Origin: Rhizodiscina lignyota
Lineage: Eukaryota; Ascomycota; Dothideomycetes; Aulographales; Rhizodiscinaceae
Assembly (NCBI GenBank): GCA_010015805.1
Contig: ML978130.1
Location: 496,001-560,000 of the forward strand
DNA length: 64,000 nt
Direction: 5' to 3'
Both the position numbers and the translations under genes were made by a program. Shown here piece by piece: positions 44,693-55,682 of this stretch. How positions within the stretch are numbered: the stretch's first letter is position 1; each line of letters opens with the position of its first letter. Below the pieces are notes generated by a model. That model saw only the letters and a list, made by a program, of their open reading frames with translations, was not told the DNA's origin and ran no database searches.

Positions 44693-45868
44693 TGGTGCTA
44701 TTTCATGGCTTAATTGGGCAAGTATGAGAAGCAAAGACAATTGCAAGGCAACTTTTGTAGTTCTTTTAGACAGCTGAAAATCATGGAGGGGGAGGGGCAA
44801 TCAAAGAGTTGACATAAAATTCATCCCGAAGTTCAACCGTCGTCCGCTGGCCAAAAGCGAAGAGCAAATCAGGGCTCGGGTGAACGTTTTATTGGCGTGA
44901 TGTTTGTCCAATTCAATGCCCACCTGATAGGTTTTCCTCTATAAACATTGAAGGTTCAATCAACACACACACAAAGAGAATACTGGATTAATGAGCACCT
45001 TTGCCGCTGCTCCGCTGAACAAAGCTCCCATGAAAAGCAAAAGAGACCTCAAGCAGCAGCTTTTGCAGTGTGACCATCTGTCAGCAGATCCAGCTGACAA
45101 ATATAAAACCATCCTCAGACCCAGTATGCATTCCTTCCTCATCCATCACCCACGTAGAGCGGACCAAGAATGCTCGTTTCCTCTCCCCAACCTCTAGCCT
45201 TGCCATTCCAAGTTGATTTCCCTAGCATTTGCAGTATGAAACAAAAGAAGCAGAGTTTGAGGTAGGAGAAGTTCAACCAAAGCTCCATGAGCTCATATCG
45301 CTGTGATATCCAGAAGAACCCCGTGTCAAGCCTTCTGCATCGCAGAAGCAGAATTGCTCCTCGATGGCCCTGGCGGCGGGCTCACCACGCCACCACTCAC
45401 ACTCCCACCATCTGAGTTCCGCCGACTGTTACTGCGCTGACGGCTCGACGGCCGCTGAGTGGAAGAGCCCGACGACGAAGCAGCAGTGGTGTTGTCCGTC
45501 GACGAATCATGTCTTCGCCGCTATAGCAAGCGCGATTGTGAGAATATCATCCCCAAAACTGACTGACACTACTCCAAAAGAGAAAAAGAGAAAAAAATAT
45601 CGACAAACGGTTCGTTGAGAGGAAGTATATTATCAGGGGCTAGGTTTACACGACGGCACCAACCCGTCTATCGGAGAAGCGAAAAGGAAAAACCCAAAGT
45701 TCCCAACTTGCGCCCCATGCCATGTTCGAGAAGGAGCCGCATATGCAGACCGAGAGAGCTGGGGCACAAGCTTCCGTGTGAAAGCCCCACAGAGACAAGG
45801 TATCGCTCAAGAAGGAAAAAGTGTATCGCTCATCGCAACTCATGATGAGAGTGCAACCGAAAGTATCA
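44693..45868. other. Intergenic, about 1.2 kb
   Basis: FGAM synthase promoter and the 3' end of the PP2A gene, both on the minus strand. Sequence includes a CA run (ACACACACACAA at about 44964-44975) and no supported gene. A further 3' exon of the PP2A gene is possible because GTACGT follows the last codons of its frame. Confidence 0.4.
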
Positions 45869-48216
45869 TCAACGTACCGAACTAGTCGCCGACCTCCTGT
45901 CTCCACTTCTAACCCCGTCATCCTGTATCCTCAAGGCCTCGAGCCTCCTCGCGTTCTCGGGACTCAACGGATCGAGATCATCGGGCCTAGAAGGCGTCGT
46001 GACCTTTGATCCAGCACTAGTTGTAACTGGCAGGGGGGCGGCGTTATCGATGCGGCCATTCTGTCGAGCCTTCGCGAGCTCGGCGATCTTGTCCCACTTG
46101 GACTGGCGGGTCTGTTGTTTCTCCGCAAGGTGCTGCTGCGCCTCGGTGTACTCATGGGAGCAATCGTCGAACAGCTGAGGGTTGACTTCCATGAAGAGTT
46201 TCATGGCGTTGTAAACCATGCCATGGATGGTCCTGTCGACAATGTGTTACTGAAAAGATTCTTATCTTTGTAAGAGACGAACTTACCGATTCCAGTGTCC
46301 CTTGGAATTCTCGTAAAGCGGAGCAAACATGATTGGAAGAATGATTTCGACGTTATCGCTGACGAGATTACAGAAATACTCATTGTTCCAGAAGTACAGA
46401 GCTCTCTCTGCAACCTGGAAATGTGGACTTGCAACTGATTTCGCAAGCTGGGCGAACAGCGGCTCTTGGACTTTGGCGAATTCGGCCGGATCCATGACTT
46501 CGAAGATGTCCTCGACTTCGTTGAGGAACATGACTTCCTTGGTACTATTAACCTTTGGCCAATAGCGGAGAAGTCCCATGACCACCTGTGCTGCCGGTTA
46601 GCTTAGAACCAGACAAGGGGAATCCGGGTTAGCGTACTTCTTCTGTCAGTCCAGCATCCTTCTCCAAGAACTGGACGATGCAGTATGCAAGCTGTGGATG
46701 ATACATGCTCAAGCTCTTCACTTTGTGTAGAGGAAGGAGAACACGGGTAAGAAACAGCTTGTGCTCCTCCTTCAATGGAAGAGCGAAACCGTTGATAATC
46801 GAACCAAGAATTTCCAAGAGCTCCGCAACGCCATTGAATCGCTCCGTCTCGTACACGAACTGGAAGAAGACGTTGTTGATGGATCGGCGAATGAAAGATC
46901 GAAGGTTGAGGAATTTACCGTAAATCCGGTGGAGTGTCGTCTTTAAGAAGTCCCGTTCTCTGGGATCTTCCGAATCGAAGAGCTCCAGAAGCTGCTTTGA
47001 TCAGTAAGACGTCACGAATTTCAGTCCATGAGAAGCATACCTGTAGCACAAAGTTGTGATCGATATACTGCTTAGCGATGTTGGTGTTGAAGTCCTGACT
47101 CTCGATGAATCTCAGAAAGAATTCGTAGACAACTTGAATGTGAGGCCAAGCCACTTCCAGAACTGGCTCGTCTTCTTCGGGGTCGAATGCATCGCCCTGA
47201 GGATTCATGGGTGGCGGGATTGGCCTGAAGAGATTCTTGGCAAACATCTCGACGACGCGCGGATACATTGGCTCCGTGATGACTTGACGGTTGTTTGCAA
47301 CATAGTCCAACAGCTCGTGTAATGCAAGCCTCTTGATCTCCTTGCTCTTCATATCTGCACTCGCGTCATTGAAGTCGAATATGATGTTGCACTGATCGAT
47401 CTTCTGCATGAACAACTCCTGGCGCCTGTTTGGCGCGACCTCGTGGAAGCCTGGTAACTTCTCCAACTCTCTCTGGCGCTGATCAGATATGTCGAATCTC
47501 GAAGAGTGCTGGCGCTTTGGGGTTCGAATGCCCTCTGGAACGTCTTTCGGGGTAGCTTGGAGTCGATCGAATAGCAAAGACTTCTGTCCTGCCTTGGGAG
47601 GTGCAAGGTCATGGGGCATCGTCTCCGCGGCGCCTGGTGGTGGAACATGCTGCAGTGACACGCTATTAGCCCTTCGGTGACCACGCACGCCGATATTACC
47701 AGCGGCATTGATGGTTGTTGTAAAGAGATATTTTATACTTACTGGAGCACTGGGGCTGATGACAACGCTGGGTGGAAGAGAATGGCCGGTGGAGCCCCTG
47801 TGTGGGGTGCCAGGTCCAGAACCACCTGGGGAAGTTGTTCCACCCGTCACGCCTTGAAGCTGCGGCTGAGGATATTGTCCTGGAGCTAGAGACGACGGCA
47901 TAGAGCCCTGACTCGGCTGTGGTGCGCTTGCACTTGAGCTGCTCGGCGTGCCATCGCCTCCAGTCGGAAGCGGCTTGTTTCGCGGGTCTACAAGAGCGGT
48001 TTGTGAGGAAGTCGGAGTGGCGTGCGCAGAGCCGGCGGGGGAATTGGAGGAACCGGCTTGAGATGGGGAGGCAGTTCCGGAGGATGGATTGTCTTTCTTC
48101 TTGGAAGACTTGTTGGGATCTTTGTTTCTCGAGAGCTGGTCGTGCTAAACATATCAGTCTAGCGTTCCCTCGAACTTCAAATGTGAACTTACGACCCTCT
48201 GCCTGAAGCCCTTCAT
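45869..48216 (-). CDS. RTS1: Protein phosphatase 2A regulatory subunit B56 family
   Basis: Targets PP2A to substrates in cell-cycle and stress control. Six exons, 48216-48193, 48144-47743, 47649-47041, 46991-46638, 46585-46287 and 46232-45869, total 683 residues. The first exon is only eight codons (MKGFRQRV). Residues about 9-170 are Ser/Pro/Gly-rich and disordered, as in yeast Rts1. The B56 domain then begins [22 protein letters not shown] and contains [30 protein letters not shown] (across a splice), [39 protein letters not shown] and [11 protein letters not shown]. The splice at 47742-47650 removes 93 nt (GTAAGT...GGCTAAT...TGCAG), a multiple of three without a stop. The tail past residue 640 is low-complexity. 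Confidence 0.94.
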
Positions 48217-48837
48217 CTTGGCGGCCTGCGCGTTGTGCGGTCGAGCGTTGAGGGTGCTGCTGTCAAGCTATTGTGCAGTCGTGAAATTTGGAGAGGTGTA
48301 GGTATTTATCGTGTGAGTCCTCGGTGTGAAGTGGAGGAGATGGGGTTGCAAGCGCTCGTGGCACAGAGTTAGATTGAAACGCCGCACGGGCCCTCAAAGT
48401 GGCATTTGGTGGGCATGAAGCTGTGGTGCCGCGGAGTGTTTATTCGCAACGAGCTGGTCTTGTGTTCGTGAGGAGAGGTCCGTCTGGGCGCAGCGTAGCC
48501 ACGAGCAACGCGGCAGCAGCTCGACACGCTGGAGGCGAGGGACACGACGAGACACGGACGGGGCAGGTGTGCTAATTGAGAGGAAGAGTAGAGAAGGCCA
48601 TACGCGGAATGGATGGTGTTGGAGCAGTGATTCAGGCGAAGCGGTCGTCAAGCGGGCAGCCCTCCTGCTGGTGCATCAAGCCCCTGGTCAGCCCGCCCCA
48701 AACGGGAAGGCTTGGCGGCGTGACCGTGACTTAATTTCACCTCTGCTTTAAATTTCCTGCGTAACGCAAATTACATTTAGATATCGACCTCTGTCACGCG
48801 TCATAGCATCTCGGTAGTCGGTGCCGGGCGCGCCATC
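48217..48837. promoter_or_regulatory. Divergent promoter RTS1 / TFC1
   Basis: 621 bases between the two start codons. No other gene fits; a minus frame of 85 codons here is low-complexity. Both promoters must lie here. Confidence 0.5.
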
Positions 48838-50721
48838 ATGTCGCCCGTATACCTGCACGACGATGGATCCGAATACAGATCAACGTCGGACTATGACTCC
48901 GACGACGCACTTCCATGGAACATAGTCTCAGTCAACGAGAGGGAAATCACAAGTATTGAGCATCCGTGCGTCATTCAAAACGTCGACAATGCGATCAAGT
49001 CACTCTCAGGCAAGCACGTGCTCGACAATGTAAGTAATGTGCAAACCACCAGTCCTGCGACACTCGCTTACAGATCCAGTTCCTGGGAAATCGAGATCAC
49101 AGAAAGGAACTTGGAGTATCGCTGCGCCCAAATGATCCGCTAGCAAAGAGTATTCAGTCCAGACAGGTTTTCACAAAGGACGTCTTGCTCCGCATCACAT
49201 TACCAAAGAGAACTGGCCGAAAACGCAAGAGAGGATCGGACGATCCTTTCACCTACGATGGGAGTGGCATCGAACCTGATCCTGAGCACTATACTGCCGA
49301 ACCCGATCCTCTACCAGGCCTTGATAGCCCTCGCAAGCTCCTTCGGAGCCTCAGGGACAACGAAGATCGATACCAAATCTCGGCTGCCGGCATGATTACG
49401 ACGTCTCATCGCTATCGATCCGTCCCAGACTATCAGCATGCAACAACCCATGAGTCTCTTTTCAATAACATGCGTAGTACCCTTCTGACTGGACGGTTCG
49501 AAGATATCATCAAATTCAAACCCGACCCGCACCGTGGCGTCAAGAAGGGCGAAACAGTAGGCCCTCCAGCTTCATACACAGGATATGGGAATTTAAGCAT
49601 ACCGTCCAATTACTCATATCGCCAAGGACAACATGTTGCCTTTTTCCAAGGCGAAGGGGGCAAGCTGATCTCCACGAATACCAGAACAGTGAGAAAGACT
49701 TCTTGCCAGGTGGTTCCAATTGATACGGAGACGATACCCGCGAGTCACAATCCACGTCTCGTACCAGAAGCCATGCTTGATCCAGTTGTCCAAGACTGTA
49801 TCAATACGATTCGCACAGCCATGGAAGAGCGGCCCATCATGACGAGGCGATACGTCTTCAACCTGATAGGGAAAAAGGCTCAGGCATGGGAGCAGAGATT
49901 CGCTTGGCCCTACGTGGGATACGTCTTTCGCACCGGGCCTTGGAAAGACGCCCTCATAAAATTCGGCGTCGACCCCCGCAAAGACCCAAATTGCCGACAT
50001 TTTCAGGTTCAAATGTTCAAGCTCCATGTCGGACTCAACAAATCGCAAAATGAAGACAGCCTCAAAGCGACTTGGTTGAAAACTCGTCCATTTAAACGAA
50101 TAGATGGAGTTGCCACACATATCTTTGATGGCAAGAATGTCTACACAGACAGCAAGATTTGGCAGCTGTGCGATATTACAGACCCTCTTCTACGAGGGCT
50201 TCTCGACACCACCGATATCAGGACAGAGTGCGATGTAAGTATCAACTGAAGGATGGAGATCCCACAATGAGTGGCTAATTTGTCCCTAGCTGCATGGAAA
50301 TGGATGGTACTGGAGCGGAACATTAGCAAAGCAACAATCCATCATGCGGCATAAAATGGACATCATCCTGGGTGGTGGTGTGCCAGATGATGGGGCCTAT
50401 ATCCGGCTGAAAGTCTTTCCAGAGCACCTGGACGAAAAGTCAAGGACGATGGCGCACTGGGACAAGTTTCTGGACACTGGACATCCTACACGGCTGGAAA
50501 TTGAGCTTGGGGAAAGGATCAGGAGCCTCTCTGCCTATGGAAATAGGCGTCCAGGATACTCAACCCATGTAAAACCTATGAAGGGTGCGAATGAGAATGC
50601 CTCCACCAGCAAAGAGGCTGAAGACGATGGGGAAGAGAGTGATGAGGGGAGTGATGAAAGGATGGATCAAGACGATGAAGAGGGCAGCGAAATTATGGAG
50701 GTTGATGCAGATTCGGATTGA
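48838..50721 (+). CDS. TFC1: Transcription factor TFIIIC subunit tau95 (TFC1/Sfc1-like)
   Basis: RNA polymerase III factor that binds the A box of tRNA genes. Exons 48838-49029, 49074-50234 and 50290-50721 give 594 residues; introns are 44 and 55 bp (branch GGCTAAT in the second). The N-terminal domain has NEREITSIEHPCVIQNVDNAIKSL, then SLRPNDPLAKSI and DVLLRITLPKRTGRKRKRGSD, all typical of TFC1. The central part has a KFKPDP-type segment, and PIMTRRYVFNLI, AWPYVGYVFRTGPWKDALIKFGVDPRKD is the conserved DNA-binding domain. The third exon opens NGWYWSGTLAKQQSIMR. The C-terminus is acidic (EDDGEESDEGSDERMDQDDEEGSE), as in orthologues. Confidence 0.93.
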
Positions 50722-51301
50722 GGGCTCAGAAGATCAGGGTGAGGACGGCGAAGATCTCTGGTCGCGGACGTGACTCCTGAGGTAGTCCAAGGAGACAAAT
50801 TAACTCCCACTTTGCCAATTTCCACTGCTCTCATCTTCTCCGTGTCTGCGAGAAGGGATAATATTGCGTGACCCTACCTAGATACTTCGATGCCACATAA
50901 AGAGTCGCACGAAAATTTCAACGCACCTTCGAATCACCCACCCGATTGAAGCTTCACTGCTGGCGCGCACCGCCACAGTATCATCGCCCGCAGGGATAAT
51001 TTCACGTGCTTTTCTTGGCAAGGCACCGCCACGAGAGTAACGTCATGGTAGCGCCACAATAGACGCCAATCATCACGGCCGACCAACCGCAAACTTGGAA
51101 TGAGCAATCCCAACGTCTCGTGCGACCTGTTTCATCTACGGAGCGTGACAAAGCGGCATATAAAGATCCTTCAGCTTGCCTCCGTTACGAAGACACTTGC
51201 ACGCCTATCTATTCACTGCGATTCCATACCGTTGCGAAGCAGACATCCTCAAGTATACAACAGCGACAGACAAGCATCAACAGCCACCGCAATCAATCAA
51301 A
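50722..51301. other. Intergenic, Pmp3 promoter
   Basis: 580 bases between TFC1 and the Pmp3-like gene, same strand. Contains CGTCATGG and other short motifs but nothing I can assign. Confidence 0.4.
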
Positions 51302-51657
51302 ATGATTTCCGCACTCCTTCTCATCATCATCACTATCTTCAGTAAGTCCTTTCTCCTGCCATAACACAACACAACACCTATCTATCCGATTCAATAGAGA
51401 CTAACAGTTCCGCAGTTCCCCCCATCGGCGTCTTCCTCATCGCTGGCTGCGGCGCCGACCTCTTCATCAACATCTGCCTCACCATCCTGGGATATTTCCC
51501 TGGCCACATCCATGCATTTTATTTGGAATATGTGTATTACAAACGCAAGGAGGAGAGCTCCCAGGGTGTTTTCGACAACAGGCGCGCGCCTGGCGTGTAC
51601 AGCGATCGCGTCCAGACAGGCGGCAGGGGTTACGGGACTATGGCGCAGCAGTCTTAG
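51302..51657 (+). CDS. Pmp3 / UPF0057 plasma-membrane proteolipid with extended tail
   Basis: Exons 51302-51341 and 51416-51657 give 93 residues; the 74 bp intron ends GACTAACAGTTCCGCAG. Two membrane segments are visible: ISALLLIIITIFIPPIGVFLIAG (about 2-24) and ADLFINICLTILGYFPGHIHAFYLEYVYY (about 27-55). The motif PPIGVFL and LTILGYFPGHIHAFY are those of the Pmp3 family, which modulates membrane potential and salt tolerance. The yeast protein ends shortly after this, but here a polar, Arg/Gly-rich tail of about 40 residues (KRKEESSQGVFDNRRAPGVYSD) follows, a form also found in filamentous fungi. Confidence 0.92.
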
Positions 51658-52727
51658 GAACACTAAGGGTAGGAGAATAGCGATGTGGTGAGGGTGTGAG
51701 GGTTATGCGGAGGTGTGAGGGATTGGGAGAAGGTGGATATAGGATTCCTGGATAGGTGGGCATGGAGTTTGGATAACGGATTGAGGGCGGGGCCTTCCAG
51801 GCTATTGCGATACAGTTCGGATGGAGGGGTCACGAAATTGGCAACGAAGAGTGTGAGATGTCTTTCAGCGATGGGAGGTAGCACTTCGGGCATGATAATG
51901 ATTTTCACTTCTGAGAGAACGTTGTAACTGCGATACTCAGGAAGGCGTTTAATCCGCTTATTTTTCTCTACAGATATCGAACAATTCGAAGCTACAGCTC
52001 CAACTCGTCTCATCGAACCGTCACAATATTCATTTGCAACTTAATGATTTCCGATTGTGGGCTGCTAAGTATGCTTCGTATTGACTTTTTATAAGTCTCT
52101 TTGCCAACCTCTCTCTTCATGGCCTATGTGGACTAAAAGGTGATGAGCCGTAAGATGTAGTTTTTGAAGAAGGCGAACGGGGGAAAAGACGTCGCGTCGG
52201 AAGTATTCTCTGGAGAGATCACCAAAGCCTCGTGCAGGCGATGATGATTATCTTCATCGTCTGGTAATACTCCTCAGACATCGACGGTCTGGTTGTTCAC
52301 AGTGGACGCTCAGCATGACCTTAAGCTCTGCCGTGGTCGCTTCGTTGCGGTACAAGACAGGTATGCTACTGCAAGAAAGAGAAATTTGCGGCTGGCGCAC
52401 CTGACATTAGTAGACCATAGTAAGGTCTTCTAGGAACGTTGAAGGAGCACGGTCGAAATATATAGCTCTCTCGATTTGGTTTGTTGGGGATCTCCTCAGT
52501 GCCCTAGTAGATTCCCCAAAGGCCTTTTGCCAGAGCGACGATGCTTGCTCGACGTCAGGACCCAGCTAGGCTCCAGTATAGTTTAGCTTACCGAAGCATC
52601 ACCAATTTTGATGTTCGAGTGGCGTCCAAGTCAAGTACCAGTATACCTCACGATCACGGAGCTGGTAGGTGGTTTATGGATGGAGCTTATATATTCAACA
52701 TCAGCAACACTGTAAACACTCACTCCC
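51658..52727. other. Convergent intergenic, about 1.1 kb
   Basis: Between Pmp3 (+) and the monooxygenase (-). A 116-codon minus frame (51663-52013) has no family resemblance and is left out. Nothing else seen. Confidence 0.4.
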
Positions 52728-54253
52728 TCACAGCCTTGGCCCCTTCGCAAACCACCCCATCCACTTCCAGTTCTCCCTCCCGTCAATGCCCAGCACATCT
52801 TTCCCATCGTCTTTCTTTCCCCATCCACCTCTCTCTCCAAGCGCTCTCTGGCCCACGGCCCGCATCCGCCTTGTCCAATCATCAACTGCCCAGTCTGCAT
52901 GTTCGATCACATTATACCCATACACCTGCGCAACGCACTGTGGATCACCGTACAAGTTCGCGCTTCTCAGCAATTCGCCTCTCTCCGCAGCGCCGGTCAG
53001 CTCCGGCGCCATGGTAGCGTCTCTGGCATCTGCATCTTCACCGTCCAGCATCCAGATTGCGCCGTTAAGGAACGAGACTTGCTGCTTCATATCGGCGAGC
53101 GGCATACGATTTTGCTCATAGAGATCCACAACAGTCTTCATATCAGGCAGCGTGCCCTCGATATACGCCTTCATACACGTCCCCAGAAACGCGCCATCTT
53201 CCATACTCGTTGCAGCTCCTTGCGCCATGTGATTCGTCATGCTGTGCGCTGCATCGCCCATCACCACAATGTTCTTGCGGTCGTTACTCCAGCTGTCTAG
53301 CGGGCCGGTAACGAGCAGTGGCCATCGCTGTGCTGAGGGAATCATGTCAACGATGCGTTTGATGCGCGGATCGTAATCTTTGTACTCGTCGTATAGCTCT
53401 TGCATGTCAATATCCTCGAGCTTCGGCACTGGTGCGGGTCGGTGGTGAGAGAGAACCATGTTGAAATCTCGGCCGTTGGAGATGGGATAAGAGATGATGT
53501 ACGATTTTGGTGCCATCCAGACTTCCATGCTGCGCTTGGAGCCAGACGGTCCGCCGATAAGTTCTCGTGCGATAGGATCCTCTGCGATTTGTGAGAACGG
53601 TACGATCGCGCGGTATGCAGCGTTATTTGTTGGCGGCGTAGGCGTGACGTTGGGATAGAGGGTCCGGCGAACTATGGAAGAGACACCGTCGGCACCGATG
53701 AGAAAATCAAAAGTGTACGTTGTGCCCTTTTCTGTGCTGACGGTGACTTTATCGGACCACTTGATGGTCGCGACCCGCGAATCAATCTTGATGTCCGCGC
53801 CGTATCGTTGAGCAACTTTGGCGAGGCCATTATGCAGATGATGTCGGTGCACAACCCACCAAGGCGTGCCGCAGGCGGTCTCTACTCGCTTGATGAGCGT
53901 GTAGCCGATTTTACGGCCATCTTTCCGTCGCATGTTGAGTTCATCGAAACACACGAGGTCTTCGCCGATCTCCTTGTCCACGCCCCATCGTATGAGCAAA
54001 CGGGATGCATTTGGCGTCATTTGAATTCCTGCACCAATCTGTTGCGAGTCAGATATCAGGCTCAGATTCCAGATATTTGCCGACATAGATGCATGAAACG
54101 ACTAAGAGACATCATTACCTCGCCAAGCTCCTCTGCCGCCTCGAGCACCGTTACCTTGGCTCCCGCCTGAGCAATGGCAATGGCAGCAGCGAGGCCCCCG
54201 ATTCCCGCTCCTACGATACAAACATGGAGCTCACGTCTCTTTGAAGAGCTCAT
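52728..54253 (-). CDS. FAD-dependent monooxygenase, salicylate-hydroxylase-like
   Basis: Predicted FAD/NAD(P)H aromatic-ring hydroxylase. Exons 54253-54119 and 54038-52728 give 481 residues; the 80 bp intron (GTAATG...CAACAG) restores LGE-IGAGIQMTPNASRLL. The Rossmann dinucleotide motif is VCIVGAGIGGLAAAIAIAQAGAKVTVLEAA (about 10-39). The second FAD motif TFDFLIGADGVSSIVRRTLYP (DG motif, about 180-200) and the third, VVMGDAAHSMTNHMAQGAATSMEDG, are in order. It fits the salicylate-1-monooxygenase group that hydroxylates and decarboxylates phenolic acids, but the substrate is unproven. No signal or TM segment. Confidence 0.92.
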
Positions 54254-55682
54254 ACTGATAGAAGAATAATGCAGCGATTTTGAAATGAAATAAAAGGCTC
54301 AGGCGCAAGGGGTATCGAGCTGAAACTCGCACAGGATAGATCAAGACGATAACAGCCGTTGAGAGAAAGGAATTTATGGATTTTAAAGCTCCGAACCTCT
54401 AAAGGGATCTAAATTTCTCCGAAAATGCCCAAGTAACACAGTGAACGATTGCAATGTTTGTCGTCGGATCATCCGCCAATTCAAATACCCTCTCTGATCT
54501 AGGTACCGCGGCAACAAGGATCCGGCCCTGTCCAGGAGGCCCCTGTGGATCTCCGGTAGTGCTGCGATCGCAAGCAAATATTCATCATCATTCTCCGGCG
54601 TTAGATGCGGAGTCGTGTCACGCATCTCTACGACTCGTCCGTGGCGCTTCTGGCGATGCGAAGTGGGCGGAAATAATGCGCGGGAATAAAACGGCTCCGC
54701 TTTGCTTGCTGGAGACAACTGTGGGGTTCACCCCAGATATCATGCACAGCAAATACGAAAGATGCCCACACGGAGCCCGCTGCATCAGATAGATCCTTGG
54801 ACCGTCACCGCTTGGATCCATGGACGCGTCTGGAAATAAGATACCCGGCAGCGAGGGCCGGCGACGGCTCGCAGGGGGTGGACATGATCAGGAGATATGT
54901 GAGGTACGTAGTAACAAAAAATGTCAGAATGACGCGACAAGGTACAGTTGGGGGTCCATTTCCGTCGGATACTGCACGTAAAATGAGGCTTAAGAGACAG
55001 GATGGCATCCATTTCCGGTTTATTCCCATCAGATCATAAGACATGAAGTTTAGCGATGGGATTGGGCTGTTGACATGGTGTAAAAGAATTTGCATACTCC
55101 GAAGAGAGGCCGTATCAAGCGGCGGAGAGAGCTCGCTTAGAATTGTGTTGATATCTTCGTCGAAAGTGAGAGACGATTCGTACGAGAGAACATACAAACT
55201 GAGAAAGTGGAAGAAACCATGGATTGGTTAATTGAGAGAGTAGTTGATGAAGTGATGTTTCATCTCGCTGCAGAGATTTTACGTGCTTTTTCCCTCGGCT
55301 CCAATTGGCTTGCCTCAACCCTAACCCTTTCACATAGTCGACTGCTCGTTACGTACAGGTCGAAAATTCAACGTTCTCTGCTTTCTTCAACATTTAACTC
55401 CTCTGCTAAGCACGTTTGAATCATTGCGGGGTTCCACCATTTCTTTATCAACCATTAGTCTTTCATCTTCTACTTTATGTGTTAAAGTTGCGCGAATATA
55501 AAACCTTTTCAATATTGACGTGTGCGAATTCAAACTCATCAAGGTGGCATTCAAAATTTCTTGCAGCAACATAAAAGAAGGCGTTGGCTAGGTCTACGAC
55601 TAGGAGAGCACTGATAACACACATCTTATCACTTAATTTCAATCCATTACTCGTAAAGAAGAGGACAGCCAAGGTATATGCT
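54254..55682. other. Divergent intergenic, about 1.4 kb
   Basis: Between the monooxygenase (-) and the asparaginase (+). A 111-codon minus frame (54383-54718) resembles nothing and lacks support. Contains both promoters. Confidence 0.4.

Noticed and set aside
51663-52013. 116-codon minus-strand frame after Pmp3
   Set aside because: No resemblance to a family, no conserved-looking block; probably 3' UTR sequence.
54383-54718. 111-codon minus-strand frame in the monooxygenase/asparaginase spacer
   Set aside because: No domain or supportive start context; could be chance.
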